Assembly (NCBI RefSeq): GCF_000227135.1
Contig: NC_018245.1
Span: 515,041-579,040 of the forward strand
Direction: 5' to 3'
Origin: Leishmania donovani
Taxonomy: Eukaryota; Euglenozoa; Kinetoplastea; Trypanosomatida; Trypanosomatidae
Length of the DNA stretch: 64,000 nt
In this document: one piece after another, positions 51,301 through 63,956 of the stretch
How positions within the stretch are numbered: position 1 is the first letter of the stretch
How the letters are laid out: every line of letters begins with the position of its first letter
Translations under genes and position numbers: made by a program
The notes under the pieces: generated by a model
The model's input: the letters and a program-made list of their open reading frames with translations, nothing else
Database searches by the model: none
Told to the model about the DNA's origin: nothing

Positions 51301-52376
51301 ACTCCTCTTCTCTCACCTTCATATAGATATACATATATTTATATATTCTGAGGTGAGGGTCGGCCAGGGCACCTTTTTTTTCTCGAAAGTGGGCGTCTTG
51401 TTTCTCCTACCTGCTTCACCGCACCGCACCGCACCGCCGCCGCCTCTCCCCGTTCGCCCACCATCTTCTCCCTCTTCACGTATTCGACTCCGACGTAAGT
51501 GGAGACACTTTCACTATCTTCCCACCGTTTTTGCTCACATCCCCTCCCTTCTTCCTGCCAATTCGAGGGACACACCCCGTGAGAGCCACCAATCCGCACA
51601 AGACAACATCCACCACGAAAAACACACGAGAAGGGCGAAGATTACGAAGAAAAGAAAGCACGCAGGGGGTTTTTCACACACCTCGGCCTTCTCTCCCCTC
51701 CCCTTCTCCGCCGCTCCCTCTCTTTCTCCTCGCTTTCTCTGTGCCTTGTGGATTGCCCCTCCGACACCCACCCACGTCCCACGCCTCGCTCCACCGACGC
51801 ATCTGCGCGGCCGGCTGCCGTTGAGACTTCCATCTGTCTCTCTCCAACCTTCTCGCTGTGTTTGTTTGTGTGCCGGTATTCGAGACAGTTCCCGAGTGAT
51901 TACAAGGTTTGCTTCTTCACCCGCTCTCCTCCCCCTTTCTTTTGTCTCGCCTGTTCTTCCGGTCTTTCCTTTCTTATCACCTCCTTCCTTTCTCTTTACC
52001 TCCCTCCCCCTTTTGTTGTTGCCTGTCCGTCTTGTCTTTTTTTCACACACACACACATATATATATATATATTTCGGTTTCGTCGAATCGATACTGCGAG
52101 TAGCCCCATTAGTTCATCCTTGCGGATTCACTCATCAGGAGGTTTTGTGTTTCTTCTCTACGCGCGCCCCCTTCCCGTTTTCTTTTGCCCTTTTTTCTGT
52201 TGCTCTCGTTTTCAGCCAAATACGTTACCTTTTGCCGTTCTATTGGTTGATCTTTATATATTATTTTTTTCGTTGTCTGGCCCTCCTTCCCCCTGTCTTC
52301 CTCATCCGCCCCTCCCCCTCCTCTTCCTCCCTCTAACAAGCAAGTTGACGGGGAGAGTAACGCAAGCAAACAAACA

Positions 52377-52407
52377 CCCCCCCCCCCCCCCCCCCCACAC
52401 ACACACA
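52377..52407. repeat. Poly-C (20 nt) followed by (AC)n
   Basis: A 20-base C homopolymer at 52377-52396 runs directly into a short AC repeat. Confidence 0.9.
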
Positions 52408-54603
52408 CCACATCAGATCCCATTACATCCACGCAGAGCCATACACAAAATACATACATATATATCTCTATATACAAAAGATACGGACCCCCACACACGT
52501 TGAACAACCGGAAAGCGGCAAAAAAAAGGAACGGAAAGAAGGAGCGGCTTTAACGATAAACGCAAAAAAAAGGAAAACAAAAAGAGAACCGACAGTAAGG
52601 GAAAACATCCAATCGCGAAGACGGCGGCGACGGCGACGACAATACAACGAGAGAGGGAGAGAGAGAACAGAGGGCGCACCACCGAACACACGAGGGTGGG
52701 CGGCGGCGGCGAGGGAAACAACAACAGACAAAAAAAAAACAATCGAAAAGCAGTAAAGTCAAAGAAGGGCCAACTGCTGAGTGCAAACGCAAAACAACAA
52801 CAGAAAGGAAAGAGCAAGAAGAGCTGTTTTTTTTTTTTTAATATTTCCTGCAGCTGCTTCTCTTGTTTACCCCTTCTTTCGCTCTCCTCTTTCTCTGACA
52901 AACAACGCTTCTATCTCCGTGGTTGTGATAGCAGCCGAATCTCTTCCGCTGCGTTGTTTTTCTTTCGTGTGTCGCCGCCTCTGACCTGTCTCTGTCTGTC
53001 TGTGCGTTCTTTTTTCTTGGTTGTGTATATATTTTTTTCTTTGTGTCTGGCTCTTCTCTGCTCGCCTTCAAGCTCAGCACCGTTTTTTGACTTTGGCTTG
53101 TACGGGAGTGTTAGGAGAGAGGGGAACCGAACAGATAAAAGAGAGCGAATCATTGCTTGTGCTGTCACTTGTGCCTACATTTATTTTTTTGCGAGGGATT
53201 TCCTCTCGATTCTTCTTTCCTAGTCGCTGCGCAGACCATCGGACATATATATAGGAACAGGGCTTGCATGAGAAAGAAAAAAAAACACCAAAGAGCAAGG
53301 ATCACCCCACCTCTACCTTCATCTCTCTTTTTATTGGTTTGCTTCTACACTACTCTGCCCTTCCTCCCCCCTCTTTCTCTGTCTCTCTTCACCATCGTCA
53401 GCAGCAGCATCTGCGCTGGTATTTTGCTCCTTTTCTTTGCTCTTTCTTGCGCCTCCTGGTTTCCGGTTTTCCAATTGTGTGCCTGCGTGTGTGCAGTTAT
53501 TCTTCCCCGCCCCCCCCCCTGTCGCTCCCTCCCTCCCTCCCTCTGCCGCGAGCACACGAACACCGCTGTACCTACCTAGCCCACTTTGCCCCTCTCCTCC
53601 GGCTTCTCTTTCCTTCTCTGTACCTCATTGCCTTCCTCCACGCCCACGCTGGGTTCGAGTTTTACTTTGTCTCGTGCACGCGTACCAGAGCGAATTGAAG
53701 GAGGTACAGAGCCAGCAAGCAAGAAGACAGAAAACAGGTGTGAGATACCTTTTTGCGGAAACACAAAGATATACTGAGACAGCTCTCTCTCTCTCTCTCT
53801 TTTCCTCTTCTCTGGCCTTCCTCTCTTCTGTGTTGTGGCTTTCTTTTTGTTTTTATCTCACTGCCTACTCTCTCTTTCTCCTTCTTTCCTGCTGCGTGTG
53901 TGTGTGTGTGTTGTGTTTGCGTGTCTTCTCTCTCCCCACCTCCACACGCCTCATTCCTCCTCCCCCCTCCCCTTTGCTGTTCTCGCTTTCATCTTTCTGC
54001 TCTCTGTCCCCGTCTTCTGCATTGTTGTGGTCTTTCCTGTGCCTTTGCGTTTTGTTCGCGCGTGCGTATTTTTTTTTTCCGTTGCGTTGCTTGTCTTCGT
54101 GTCTTACGCGCTTCTTTGTGCCTCGGTTTTCCCCCTTTTTCTCTCATTTTTTTGTTGTCGTCTCTGCCGTCGTTGAAACCACTTCTCCGTCTTCGCTCAA
54201 TCACCACTACCACCACAGCCCCCGCCCCCTACTCCATCGTTGACGTCATAACTATACAGACAAGGTAGAGTGAGAGCGTGAGGAAGCGACGATACAAAGT
54301 AGAAGCGAAGGTAGCAAGGTGGCCTCGCCCCCCTTCCCATCAAAAAAAAAAAAAGAACAACAACGTCAACAAGAACAAACCCAGAGAAGACCCGCAAACG
54401 TGTTTTCTCTCTATTTCTTTTTTTGTCTTGTTCGTGGTGGTGGTCGTGCCACGACGTTCTCATATTTGTGCGTTTTACTTCTTTGCTGTTTGCCAACTCT
54501 CCCTCCCCCCACCCACGACTACGCGGCCCCTTTTTGTGCTCGTGTGCATTAAACCTTGCTCTTTCTGTGTCTTTTGCGGCAGTGTGATACCGTCGTCCGC
54601 GTC

Positions 54604-54636
54604 TACGTTTTTCTTTTTTCTTTTCATCGTGTTCAG
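54604..54636 (+). promoter_or_regulatory. Candidate trans-splice acceptor, zinc-finger gene 2
   Basis: A dense T/C tract (54607-54630) is followed by AG at 54635-54636. The implied 5' UTR is only 35 nt. Confidence 0.55.
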
Positions 54637-54671
54637 CCTCCCCCCGTAACGACACGCTCACTTACGCAAAC

Positions 54672-56552
54672 ATGTTCTCCCCCGTGTATGAAGATGTGTC
54701 AGGCCTCTTCGGCCACCCCATGCCCATCTCCGGCTTTGGCCCATCGGCAGAGCTGCAGTTTCCACAGACAAACTACATCACCACCACAAACGCGCCGCAG
54801 ACACCAACTCAGCAGCAACAGCAGCAGCTCGCTGGACGTGCTACAGTCTACTCGTTGGTGGATGCGTCCGGTGTGCAGCTGCACCGTCAGGCTGCGCCGC
54901 CGCAGCAAATTCCGATGAGCGGCGTGCCGTTCGGCGCCTTCGATGGCGCTTCCATTGTTCCATATGAGGTCTTCATGCAGCATCATCAGCAGCAGCAGCA
55001 ACTCGCGGCTGCCGGCAAGCCCACTGCTGTCCACGGGCAGGATGGCGTAAAGTATTACCTGTCCTCTTCTACAGGTGCGCCGGTGATGGCTTCCGCTGGC
55101 CCTGCAGCGGCAACACAGGCCAACATCATGCAGATGCAGCAGCACGGTGCCACTCTCTACGCTCTCGAGTCGAATGGCACCACCACGGCGCTGACCTCAA
55201 CGCCGCCTGCCGGTGGTCTCTTCTCAGGTGCAGCAGCAGCGAACGTTGCCCCGCCGTCTGGAGAGTACCCGTTCTACGCAGCAGCGACCGGATTCTTGAG
55301 CAGCGGCCCGCTCGGTATGGCACCGGCAACTGTCGGCGGCTCCTCGGCAACCCCTTATGCGATACAGGGCCACATGCCGAGTGCCTCGCCGCGCGCCCGC
55401 GGCGCTGTCAACAGCTCCCCTGCTGCGATTGCAGGCAACCAGCACCACTCCAACAGCGGCAACAACAGCAGCGCGTCCACCCGCCGCGAGAACCAGGCCA
55501 CGCTTCAGGAGATGCTAACGACCAAGACGACGCTTGAGGTGTTCGACCCCGACTTTAAGTTAATCTACAATGTGCCAACGAACTGTGTGGTTCACTTGCC
55601 ACCTGCGCGGCTGAACATCACCCGCCTTGTGCTGTGCCGCAACTACCGCCCGCATGAGCCGCAGAGCTGCGCGATGGGAAGCAGCTGCAAGTTTGTGCAC
55701 GCGGACTGCAACTACACGAAGCTTGAGGCGCACCCGATTCACGTGAACTACATCTGGCGCCACGAGACTCTCTGCACGTACCCGCGCATGCCGGCCGGCG
55801 AGAGGCTGGAGGTGGTCCAGCCGGACGGTCATAGCATTGCCATTCCCTCCGAGAGGATTCTCTTGACGGCGGGCGCGGCAGCACACGCAGAGGCGGGAAA
55901 GACGACGCTGACGTGCTGCGACAGCTACGAAAACAGTGGCATGTGCAACTGCGGCGAGCGCTGCAACTTCATTCACGCAGTGCACGTGGACCCGAACGTG
56001 CAGGGCGACTTCAAGCGCGCACCTCGTAAGCGAGATGGGCAAAGCAACAGCAACAACAATAACAATACCAGCAGCACTTCGAACAACACGATTCAGTGCA
56101 ACCATCACAACGGCAGCAGCGGCGCCAGCAACGGTGGGGCGAGCGGGCGGGCGCAACGGAGTGGCAGCTCCCTCACCCTGGAACAGCTGCCGCAGCGCCG
56201 CCAGACCAATTCTCCCGACACGGTGAACAGCAGCTCCAGCAATGCCACAAATGCGACCGTGCTGAACGGCGCGAAGCCCAACAAGGCGACGCCCACCCCA
56301 GTCGAGGGGATCTTGAACACGTCCGCGTCTGCAAAGCTGCAGGAGGCCGTGGCGCAGCAGCTGCACGCGGCGGGGAGCATGAACATGCACTCGGTGACTC
56401 CGTCGTTCTCCATCTCGCTCACGCCCTTTGCCATCCAGACAATGGCGAGCTCTCAGTCGCTCGGGACGCTTTTGTATCTGCCGCGCGGGGCTTCGGAGGC
56501 CACGGTGCTCGGGCCCGTCGGTGCCGGCGAGATGTCGCAGTCGTCTCCTTGA
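54672..56552 (+). CDS. CCCH zinc-finger protein 2 (paralogue of the protein at 39835)
   Basis: Encodes 626 residues. Gln/Ala/Ser-rich sequence (residues 1-275) precedes two CCCH fingers: C322-x10-C333-x5-C339-x3-H343 ('CKFVH') and C416-x8-C425-x5-C431-x3-H435 ('CNFIH', with extra Cys at 415 and 427). The linker 'HVNYIWR...LCTYPRMPAG...IPSERILLT' and the block 'VHVDPNVQGDFKRAP' match zinc-finger protein 1, and the inter-finger distance is almost the same (73 against 72 residues). The flanking low-complexity regions are not conserved; here an Asn-rich run follows finger 2. Expected role: cytoplasmic mRNA-binding regulator. Shared block order and synteny indicate an old tandem duplication. Confidence 0.82.
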   Translation: MFSPVYEDVSGLFGHPMPISGFGPSAELQFPQTNYITTTNAPQTPTQQQQQQLAGRATVYSLVDASGVQLHRQAAPPQQIPMSGVPFGAFDGASIVPYEVFMQHHQQQQQLAAAGKPTAVHGQDGVKYYLSSSTGAPVMASAGPAAATQANIMQMQQHGATLYALESNGTTTALTSTPPAGGLFSGAAAANVAPPSGEYPFYAAATGFLSSGPLGMAPATVGGSSATPYAIQGHMPSASPRARGAVNSSPAAIAGNQHHSNSGNNSSASTRRENQATLQEMLTTKTTLEVFDPDFKLIYNVPTNCVVHLPPARLNITRLVLCRNYRPHEPQSCAMGSSCKFVHADCNYTKLEAHPIHVNYIWRHETLCTYPRMPAGERLEVVQPDGHSIAIPSERILLTAGAAAHAEAGKTTLTCCDSYENSGMCNCGERCNFIHAVHVDPNVQGDFKRAPRKRDGQSNSNNNNNTSSTSNNTIQCNHHNGSSGASNGGASGRAQRSGSSLTLEQLPQRRQTNSPDTVNSSSSNATNATVLNGAKPNKATPTPVEGILNTSASAKLQEAVAQQLHAAGSMNMHSVTPSFSISLTPFAIQTMASSQSLGTLLYLPRGASEATVLGPVGAGEMSQSSP

Positions 56553-59500
56553 GGTCACCCAACGCGCAACAGCGGCTTGCGCGTGACTCGAAGCGCGACA
56601 CAGTGGCATCCATCTCCTCGTGGCGCGCGCGACCTACGTGATTCTACCCGTTGTCCGCGCCATTCCGTGGCTTGGTGTTGGTCTTTGCCCCGCTCTTTGG
56701 ACTTTTATGTTTTCGTGTTTGTGCCGCCGTCATGCACGACACAAGCAGAAAGGAACTCGCCCGCGTTTTTTCTTTATGTATTTATACATGTTTTATCTTT
56801 TTTTTTGATCCCCTGCATGTGTGCGTTTCTTTTACTTGTCTGTTTCTCTTTAGCTGTCTGAGCGAACCCAAGGGGATTCCATGCGCAGCTACTGCGCACT
56901 GTGCGCAAGGAGGTGGTGGCGCACGCCAACGGCGCGATGTGCCGCGGAGAAGGGATGAGGCGGACAACTGTTGCTGCCGCTCCCGCTGCATTTTCTTTTT
57001 CTTCCCTTTTCTTCTCTGTCCATAGTGCTTTTTCTGTGAGTTCGGCAACGCGCGAGGTGAACGATGCTCACGAAGCGCTGCAAAACCGCAAAGGCAGCGG
57101 AGATGAGGCCAGAGAAAAGGGAGAGAGAAAAAAATGGAACGCACGCGCACACAAACACACACACACACGCATTGTCGTCGCTGAGTGCACATGTACCAGA
57201 CGAGCAAAACGAAAAGCAAAGGAGCCAATAAACCCAACACGAGCAACAACAACGATAGCAGGAAAGAAGCGTGCGACAGAAATCCACAGCGCATGCTGTA
57301 TGCGGGCTCCCTAAACAAGAGCGAAGAAAAAAAAAAGTAAGCGGGCACCGATGCCTGGTGCGCAAATACAGGCACCCCCTCCCACAGAGAAGGTACGGAA
57401 AAGAGAGAGGAAAAAAGGGCGGAAGGAAAGGGGACAAAGAGACGGCAACAACGTTCCCGTTGTCTTCTCTCCACCTCCTGCGCCTCTATATTCGTTTATC
57501 GCGGCGGATTTGCGTGTTGTCGTCTCTCTGATGTGAGCGGACGCGCTGATTTCACCGCTATCACGCGTCATCTTTTGTGCTTCGAGTGCATGTTGCAACA
57601 TCCTTCCTTGATGATTTTTTTTTCCGCTTGTCCTTGTGTGCCCTTTGCAATCTTTACTTGCGCGTGAAGAACACGAGGAAGCCGTTCGAAGCCTTTTTTC
57701 TCCTCTAATACACACACACACACACACACGTGCACATGCGAGCATACGCATAAGCTTCTCTGTCTCCACCCAGGGTTCCTTCTCGCTATTTGTTTTCTTG
57801 ATATGTTGCGTGTTTTTTTCTTCGACTCATGTCTTACCATGCTTCTGCACGCGTCTTTTCCTTGCTGTTTTCTCTTTTTTTGGTTATCAACTCACATATG
57901 TGATTGTTATTCTCCGGCTTTTTGTGTTTCTTCTTTTTCGTTGTTTCGTTGCACAACCATGGATGTCAGCTGCATCCGTGCTTGTGTGTAGATGTGTGTT
58001 GGTGCACGTAGTGGTGTATGTGCCTGTATGTCTGTGATTGTATCAGCTGCGTATGTGTGCGTGCTGGGTAGGTTACCCGAGGAGTGCACGCCCGCCTCTA
58101 CTCGTCTGACTGTCTCTCGCCATCCTTCTTTTCGTACTCTTACACGCATACTCGTCGCATTCACAACAGCCTATAGGGGTTGCTATCCCTTCTTGCGTTT
58201 GTTTTGTGTTTGCTGTCGCTGCTGTTTTGACTCTCACTTTTTTGGTGTTTCCTGTGATGGGCTTTGCCCTCCTCACCCCCTTCCCCTCCTCTCTGCGCCC
58301 AACACCCGTCGGCTGCGTTGGCGCGCACTCAGATATCTCACCTCTCCCCTCTTCACTCGCTCTCGTCCCGCGTCGCCGAAGCTTCCGCCTTGCACTCGTC
58401 GTGCCGTCTCTTGTCGATCTTGTTTTCTTCTTTGAATGCGTCTGCCGTCAAGCGGCAAAAAACACGTGCTCATACGCACGCCCTTGAAAAAAGGGGCGGG
58501 GAAGCGTAGGCCAATCCCGCTCGTGCGCGCGCTAAACCGGAGACGTGAAACTCACCAGTATGGTAGAGGACTTTCGAGCGAGTGTAGGCGAGAGCTTTAT
58601 TTGCATGGGGCAGGAGAATTCTGCAAGGAAAAACAATACGATACGAAAGAAAAGGTGATGAGGAGGGTGGGATCAATAAGTTATGATCGATGTACATATA
58701 TGTCTCTCTCCGTGCGCGCGTCCGGGTAGCTCGAGCAGCTTGTATGCCCGCATTGCCTGCTCGCATTTCTTCGTTTCTATCTGTGCCTTTTCGCCTGTGC
58801 ACATCGTCACCATCAGTCACCGTTAAGTTTTTTTTTTCGCTCGTCCTCCCTTTCTGTCTTTCACTTCCGAGTCTCCTCCTCCCTCCTCCCTACCCCGATT
58901 ACCACGGCTTCTCGTTTTTCTGCTCTGTCTCTCTATTTGGTGTACTTGTCGGGCTCTCTTTTCTTTTCACTTGCTTCCTCTCTTTTTTTTTGTGTGTGCG
59001 TTTTATTTGGCCTCATCATTACAAATAAAAAAAAAAAAAAAAAAGAATGCACATGCACGCACCGGTCCCGAGAAAAAAAAAAACACAGAAATGGAGGCGT
59101 GCAACAGGATCTCTGTGCCTTGCGGGTGCGAGTGCTCGTGTTTTTTTTTATCGCGCATTTCTTCTCTACACTCTCTCCTTTCTTTTTCGTTGCTAGTTGT
59201 GTGGGTGGGTCTCCCTCTTTTTATTCTCTGTTGTTTTCTCTTCCGTGTTTTGCTTTCCAGGCTACTTCTCCCTCCCTCTTTCCCTTTCGAGTTGTATATC
59301 TGCGTGCCTGCGTGTTTTTTTTGGACGTGCGTGTCTGTGTTTGCTCCCCATTTTGCCGTTGATTTTGCGTCTTTCCTTTTCCTGTCTCTGCCTGCCGCGT
59401 CTTGCTTCCTAGCACAGAGCAAAGGTGCGTCGCCTCTCATCGATTCACCCCTTTCCTCTCGGGTTTTCGCTGTGTTCTGGTTGTGTATGTGGCCTCTTTC

Positions 59501-59883
59501 TGCGTTGCCGCCTCTCCCTGCTGTGCCCTTCTCATTGGATGTGTGCGACGATGTCCATGGTCTCATTTTTTTTGTTTGTTGTCCGTCTCGTGTCCGTCTT
59601 CTTCCTCTCCGCTTTCCCCCTACTCTTCGTTATTATTATTATTTGGTGCTCTTTTCTTTGTTTTACATGTATTGTTTTTTTTTTCCTTTCGTGTTTGCTC
59701 TGAGCGCACCATCGGCAGCGCAAGTGACATTGCCATCAGCTGCAGCAATGACACACCAACCCACATCTCTCTCTATCGATATATGCGCACACGCGCGTAC
59801 AACCATGGCCAGGGATGACAAGGGCTCTGTGGCTCAAGGTAGCAGGGATGCGTCGCGCTTATCCGCTTCTGCTGTTTCCTTGC

Positions 59884-59909
59884 CACATATATATATATAT
59901 ATATATGTG
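59884..59909. repeat. 26-bp perfect AT palindrome
   Basis: CAC-(AT)10-GTG is self-complementary; a simple-sequence palindrome in the terminal spacer. Confidence 0.85.
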
Positions 59910-62900
59910 CGTGTGCGCGTGTGTGCGTTTGTGTGTTTTCGCTCTTTTTTTTTGAGCGTGCGTTGCCGTGTTTGCGCTTTGTTGTCATTCGCAGGGGCCC
60001 GTCGACAGAAGCCTCAAAACACACACACGCGCACACGCACACGACAACAACAACAACAACGAAAAAGACGTGGCCCTCTCCATCTGTGTACGGTGACTAT
60101 GCCCACGCACAAGAGGGAACGGAGAGCGTTGAGAACGAAGTTCGAAACCGCGAGAGCAGCGGTGGTCATGTGAGTGCATATGCGCAACGCAGAAAAAAAA
60201 GGAAAAGCGAGACAGAGAATAAACGCAGAACTATAAGTGAGAAGCGAGTGAGAGCCGATACATGATCTGGTGCTTGCTTCCCCTTGCACGTGCGGCCTCC
60301 GTTTTACTTCAACTCTTTTCTGTGCGTTTTATCTCCGTCTGCTCTTTCGCGCGGCTGTTATATACATATATGTATATATATGTATGTATACAGTGGTATC
60401 ATTGCATACGTATGTCTCACGTATTTCTCTGAGAAGGGGAATGGAGAAAATGACGAGTGGATCAGCACACACGACGGCCCGAAAATGTTTTTTTTTTTTT
60501 TTCGTCGTTTCATGTTTTCTTTGTCTTTCTCTCTGTTGCCCTCGGCGTGTGTTCGTTTCGCTTTGCGTCGCTCCTTTCTGACGGTGTCAAGATGCTGCCA
60601 CGCTGCATCTACACGTGTGCGCTGATGCGTGTACTTGTGTGCGGCTCGAAGGCGTCGACAACGCACTAACAAAAAAAAAGAAACGAAAGCAGGGCCTTTG
60701 CATCGTTGCCAAGAGCGGAAAGGAGAGGTGGATGAATCGGGAAGACAGAGAGCACCCAGGCCACACGCAGGAAGCCCAAACAGAGCTGGGCAAGGGGATG
60801 CTAGATGCCAATGGAGGATCAAAAACAAAAAAGGAAGGCAACTTCACAGACCCAGTAGACGCAAGAATTGAAAAGAAGCGTGTGCGGCTGACGCTGCCTG
60901 CGTGCGCGTTCGTTTTCCCCACTTTTCGTGCGTTTGTATTTTTGCTTCGAGCCTACACGCGCATCGTCATCACATACATAAACATGCACACATATCCAGA
61001 GACACGTCAACGACAACATTGAGAATGGATGCGTGCTCATGAGCACCATTATCTTAATTGCTGTGTTTTGGTCTCTCGTTTGTGCTTTGTAGACATTCGC
61101 ATGGAGTAGGAGGGGGGAGGGGATGCACTGCTTTTATTGCTCGCCGACAAGTTCTTCTTGCCCTTTGGGCGGGTTACTGTACGCTGCATTTTTTTTTTCG
61201 TTTACACTGCCCTTCTGTCTCCCCTCCCTATCTACTAATATATAAATATATATTACTTCCCCCCTTTTTATGCCTACTCGCTTACCGGCCGTGAAGGGGA
61301 GGCGTGGATTTGTGTATGTGAATGCCAGTGGCGAGTGGGCGGCGACCTTATGTGTGCAGGTAGTTTGTTCTCATGGAATTCCTTCTCTTTTTCGTTTCGC
61401 GCTGCTGCTTCTGGTGTTCCTGGGGCGTGCGAAAGAGGAGAGAGAGAGGAGTGTGTGCATATGCCGCACGGGCGTAACTCAAACTTTATTTTTCTCCCGT
61501 CCCTCAACAACAAAACTATACGCGCACACACGCCCTGCACCGTGGCTCATTCCCAACCCAAAGGCAGCTCACTAGGGAAAGGGAGGGAAGCAAACAAGCT
61601 GTTCAGGGAGAGCAGCGCACCGATCGCACTACGATCTCTTTCTCTGCCTTGTCTGCTGCTGTCTTTTTTTTTATTTTCACATTTTTGTTATCCCCCTTCC
61701 CCACCCTAATGTGTGCCGCTCCTCCGAGCATCTCGTCTGCTCCCTGTTTCGCGCTGTCGTGCTGTCAGCTTATGCTGCGTGTGTCTCTAGCTTGGCTTTT
61801 CCTTTTCGCGCCTTTTCCCCTTCCTCTCTTGACGGGTGCCATACGCTCAGTACAGAACAATAACAGAAATGCGTTGGAAAAAAAATATACATATTTATAA
61901 TGGCGTCTCACGCTTCCACTGACATGTCTTTCGTTCATTTTGTTTGCCTTTCATTTTTTTTTTCTTGCTTAGTCTTGTCCTCCCCCTCCCCTCTCTGTGT
62001 GCGTGAGTGCGTGTGGCTTCCTCTCTCCGTGTTCTCTGCTTCTTTTGGACCGTTTCTTCTTTTGGTTTCAAGTGCATTTTTTGTTCTCTCCGAATCTCTC
62101 TCTCTCCTCATTGCATGAGCGCTGTGTGATGCGCGTGGGGCCTGTGTATCCACTTCAGAGCCGCTTCCCTCTCTGCCCTTGCTTCTCTTTGCTTACCTCG
62201 CCCCCCCCCCTCTCATCCCCTTGCCGCCCTGTATTTCTTCTCATTTTTCGGATTTCGGGTCTTCCGTTCACTCTGGTTATGTAGGTTTCTATGGGTGTCG
62301 TTCTCTTCACAATTTTGCTATTTCCCTTCCCTCCCCTTCTTCCGCCGCCTCCGCCTCCATGGTGCCCGTGAGCGCGTGTGCGTGTCGGATGGAGCTGTGC
62401 CTGTCTGTGCTGATTGATATCTTCTTATTTTTTGATTTATCCTTTTCAGCTCGTCTCTCGCGTCTCTCCTTTTTTTTTTTGCTCCTTGTAGAGCGCTCGC
62501 GAGCACGCACGTGTGCTTACGTGTGAGCTGTGATAAGAAGAAGTGCCTTGTTTTCGAATTTTATGTTTCCTCGTCTTCTCTTTCCCTCACCCGCCCCCTC
62601 CCCTATCTCACACATGTTCTCGTGCTTCCTTTTCTTTTCGCTGCGATCGTGGTGCGCTTTTTTCTCTCTGCTTGCGTGATTCAGTGTGTGCGTGTGCGTG
62701 TGTGCTGAGTGCTGTGGGCCCTATCACTGTTCTCACGGCATTTTTTCCTTGATGTTTTTTCTCTTGACGGAATCGCTTGTATGTCTGCCTATTGGAGTGA
62801 AGCGGCTCGGAGAAACACGACGCGCCACCAAGCAGCACCACCAGCACCAGTGACCGAGAAAAAAATAGAGAGGGCAATCAGCAGGCGCGCTGCATCTTCA

Positions 62901-62910
62901 GCGCATACAA

Positions 62911-62914
<4 letters not shown>

Positions 62915-62946
<32 letters not shown>
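62915..62946. repeat. (AC)n microsatellite
   Basis: Sixteen AC units. Confidence 0.95.
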
Positions 62947-62948
<2 letters not shown>

Positions 62949-63933
62949 AGAGCAACAAGCGAAGCAGCGAGGCGAGAGCACTGCGGTCGAGGCGAGAGGA
63001 GAAGGGGAGGGTGTCACCGAGGCACCCTGCAGTAGACCAGGCTCTCAAGAGCGTCATTAAGAGGGCATCTTTTACATTTCGCCGCCTCCCTCCTCCTCCC
63101 CCTTCGTGGCTGCCGTGCACACGAGTACTCGCACACGTACCCAGGACACGCGCACGCACGCCGCCGGGTGGGATGGTGGTGGTGGTGGTGGGGGGCGCGG
63201 GGCGGCGACGAGGCGATCCAGAAGGGCGTGAGGCCTCGAACTTTGTCATTGAAACGACGAAAGGGCGCTTTTCGCTCTCATCCTCCTATTCCCTTACCTC
63301 CCCTGTTCATGCATGTGTGCTTTTCACACTTTCGTTTTACTTTCTCTTTCGCACCTGAGGCAGTGAAGGCATGAAGTGCACGTTACAAGTGCATTTTTGT
63401 GGCTCGCTGGCTTGGCTTCCACTGGATGGGGGCAGGGCAGACTGCCACGTCTGTCTCTCTCTCCCTCTCCCCCTTCTTTTTGCGTGTCCCGTGCTGCTAC
63501 TGCTGCTCATGTTGCTTTCGCTTTACGTGTTCTGATGCTCTGCCGTGATCTCTTTTCTTCACCTTCCTCTCCGTCACGTCAATCAAACCCAACCGCTGAT
63601 TTCATCTGTTGCTCTCTCTTTTTTTTTGTTTGTTGTCTTCGTACTTTCCACACTTCGGCGCCGAACCTTTTTCTCGTTTTTTTTTTGTTTGCTCGTTACA
63701 CACCACCATGAAGGGAGGGTGCACGTGGTTCATGTATGTATCCGCCTACTCTTTTCACTTGTGCTTTCTCTGCCTCCCCCCTCTCTCCCTCTCCCTTTGT
63801 GAGCGTGTGTGTCTTGTTCTCCTGTCTCCGTCTTGTATTTCTTGTGCACACGTTCGAACATGCTTTCTCACCCCTCCCTGTCTGCCTTTCTCTCGTCACG
63901 AGGTGTAAGCGTACCTGTGTAGCTCCTCTCAGT

Positions 63934-63956
63934 CACACACACACACACACACACAC
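63934..63956. repeat. (CA)n microsatellite
   Basis: About eleven CA units near the right edge. Confidence 0.95.

Larger units (their letters stand above)
42139..54671. other. 12.5-kb spacer between the two zinc-finger genes, with SIDER2 cluster
   Basis: No supported gene. Contents: an AT palindrome (42380-42431), CA microsatellites (43334-43358, 45362-45387), four SIDER2-like copies (43609-47771), four gaps, two tandem duplications, a 17-nt poly-C (45287-45303), a 20-nt poly-C followed by CA (52377-52407), and long T/C-rich stretches (49.6-54.6 kb) giving F/S/L-rich pseudo-frames. Because zinc-finger gene 2 appears to have a very short 5' UTR, most of this is 3' UTR of gene 1 or untranscribed spacer. 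Confidence 0.65.

Noticed and set aside
53437..54268. Overlapping 170-268-codon frames rich in Leu, Phe, Ser and Cys, resembling membrane proteins
   Set aside because: They arise from long T/C tracts read in all three frames at once; real membrane proteins would not look equally hydrophobic in every frame.
58971..60173. 400-codon open frame in the terminal spacer
   Set aside because: Phe/Ser/Leu/Val-rich translation of T/C-rich and TA-repeat sequence, with poly-Lys from a poly-A run and no domain; its first codons are not a convincing start.
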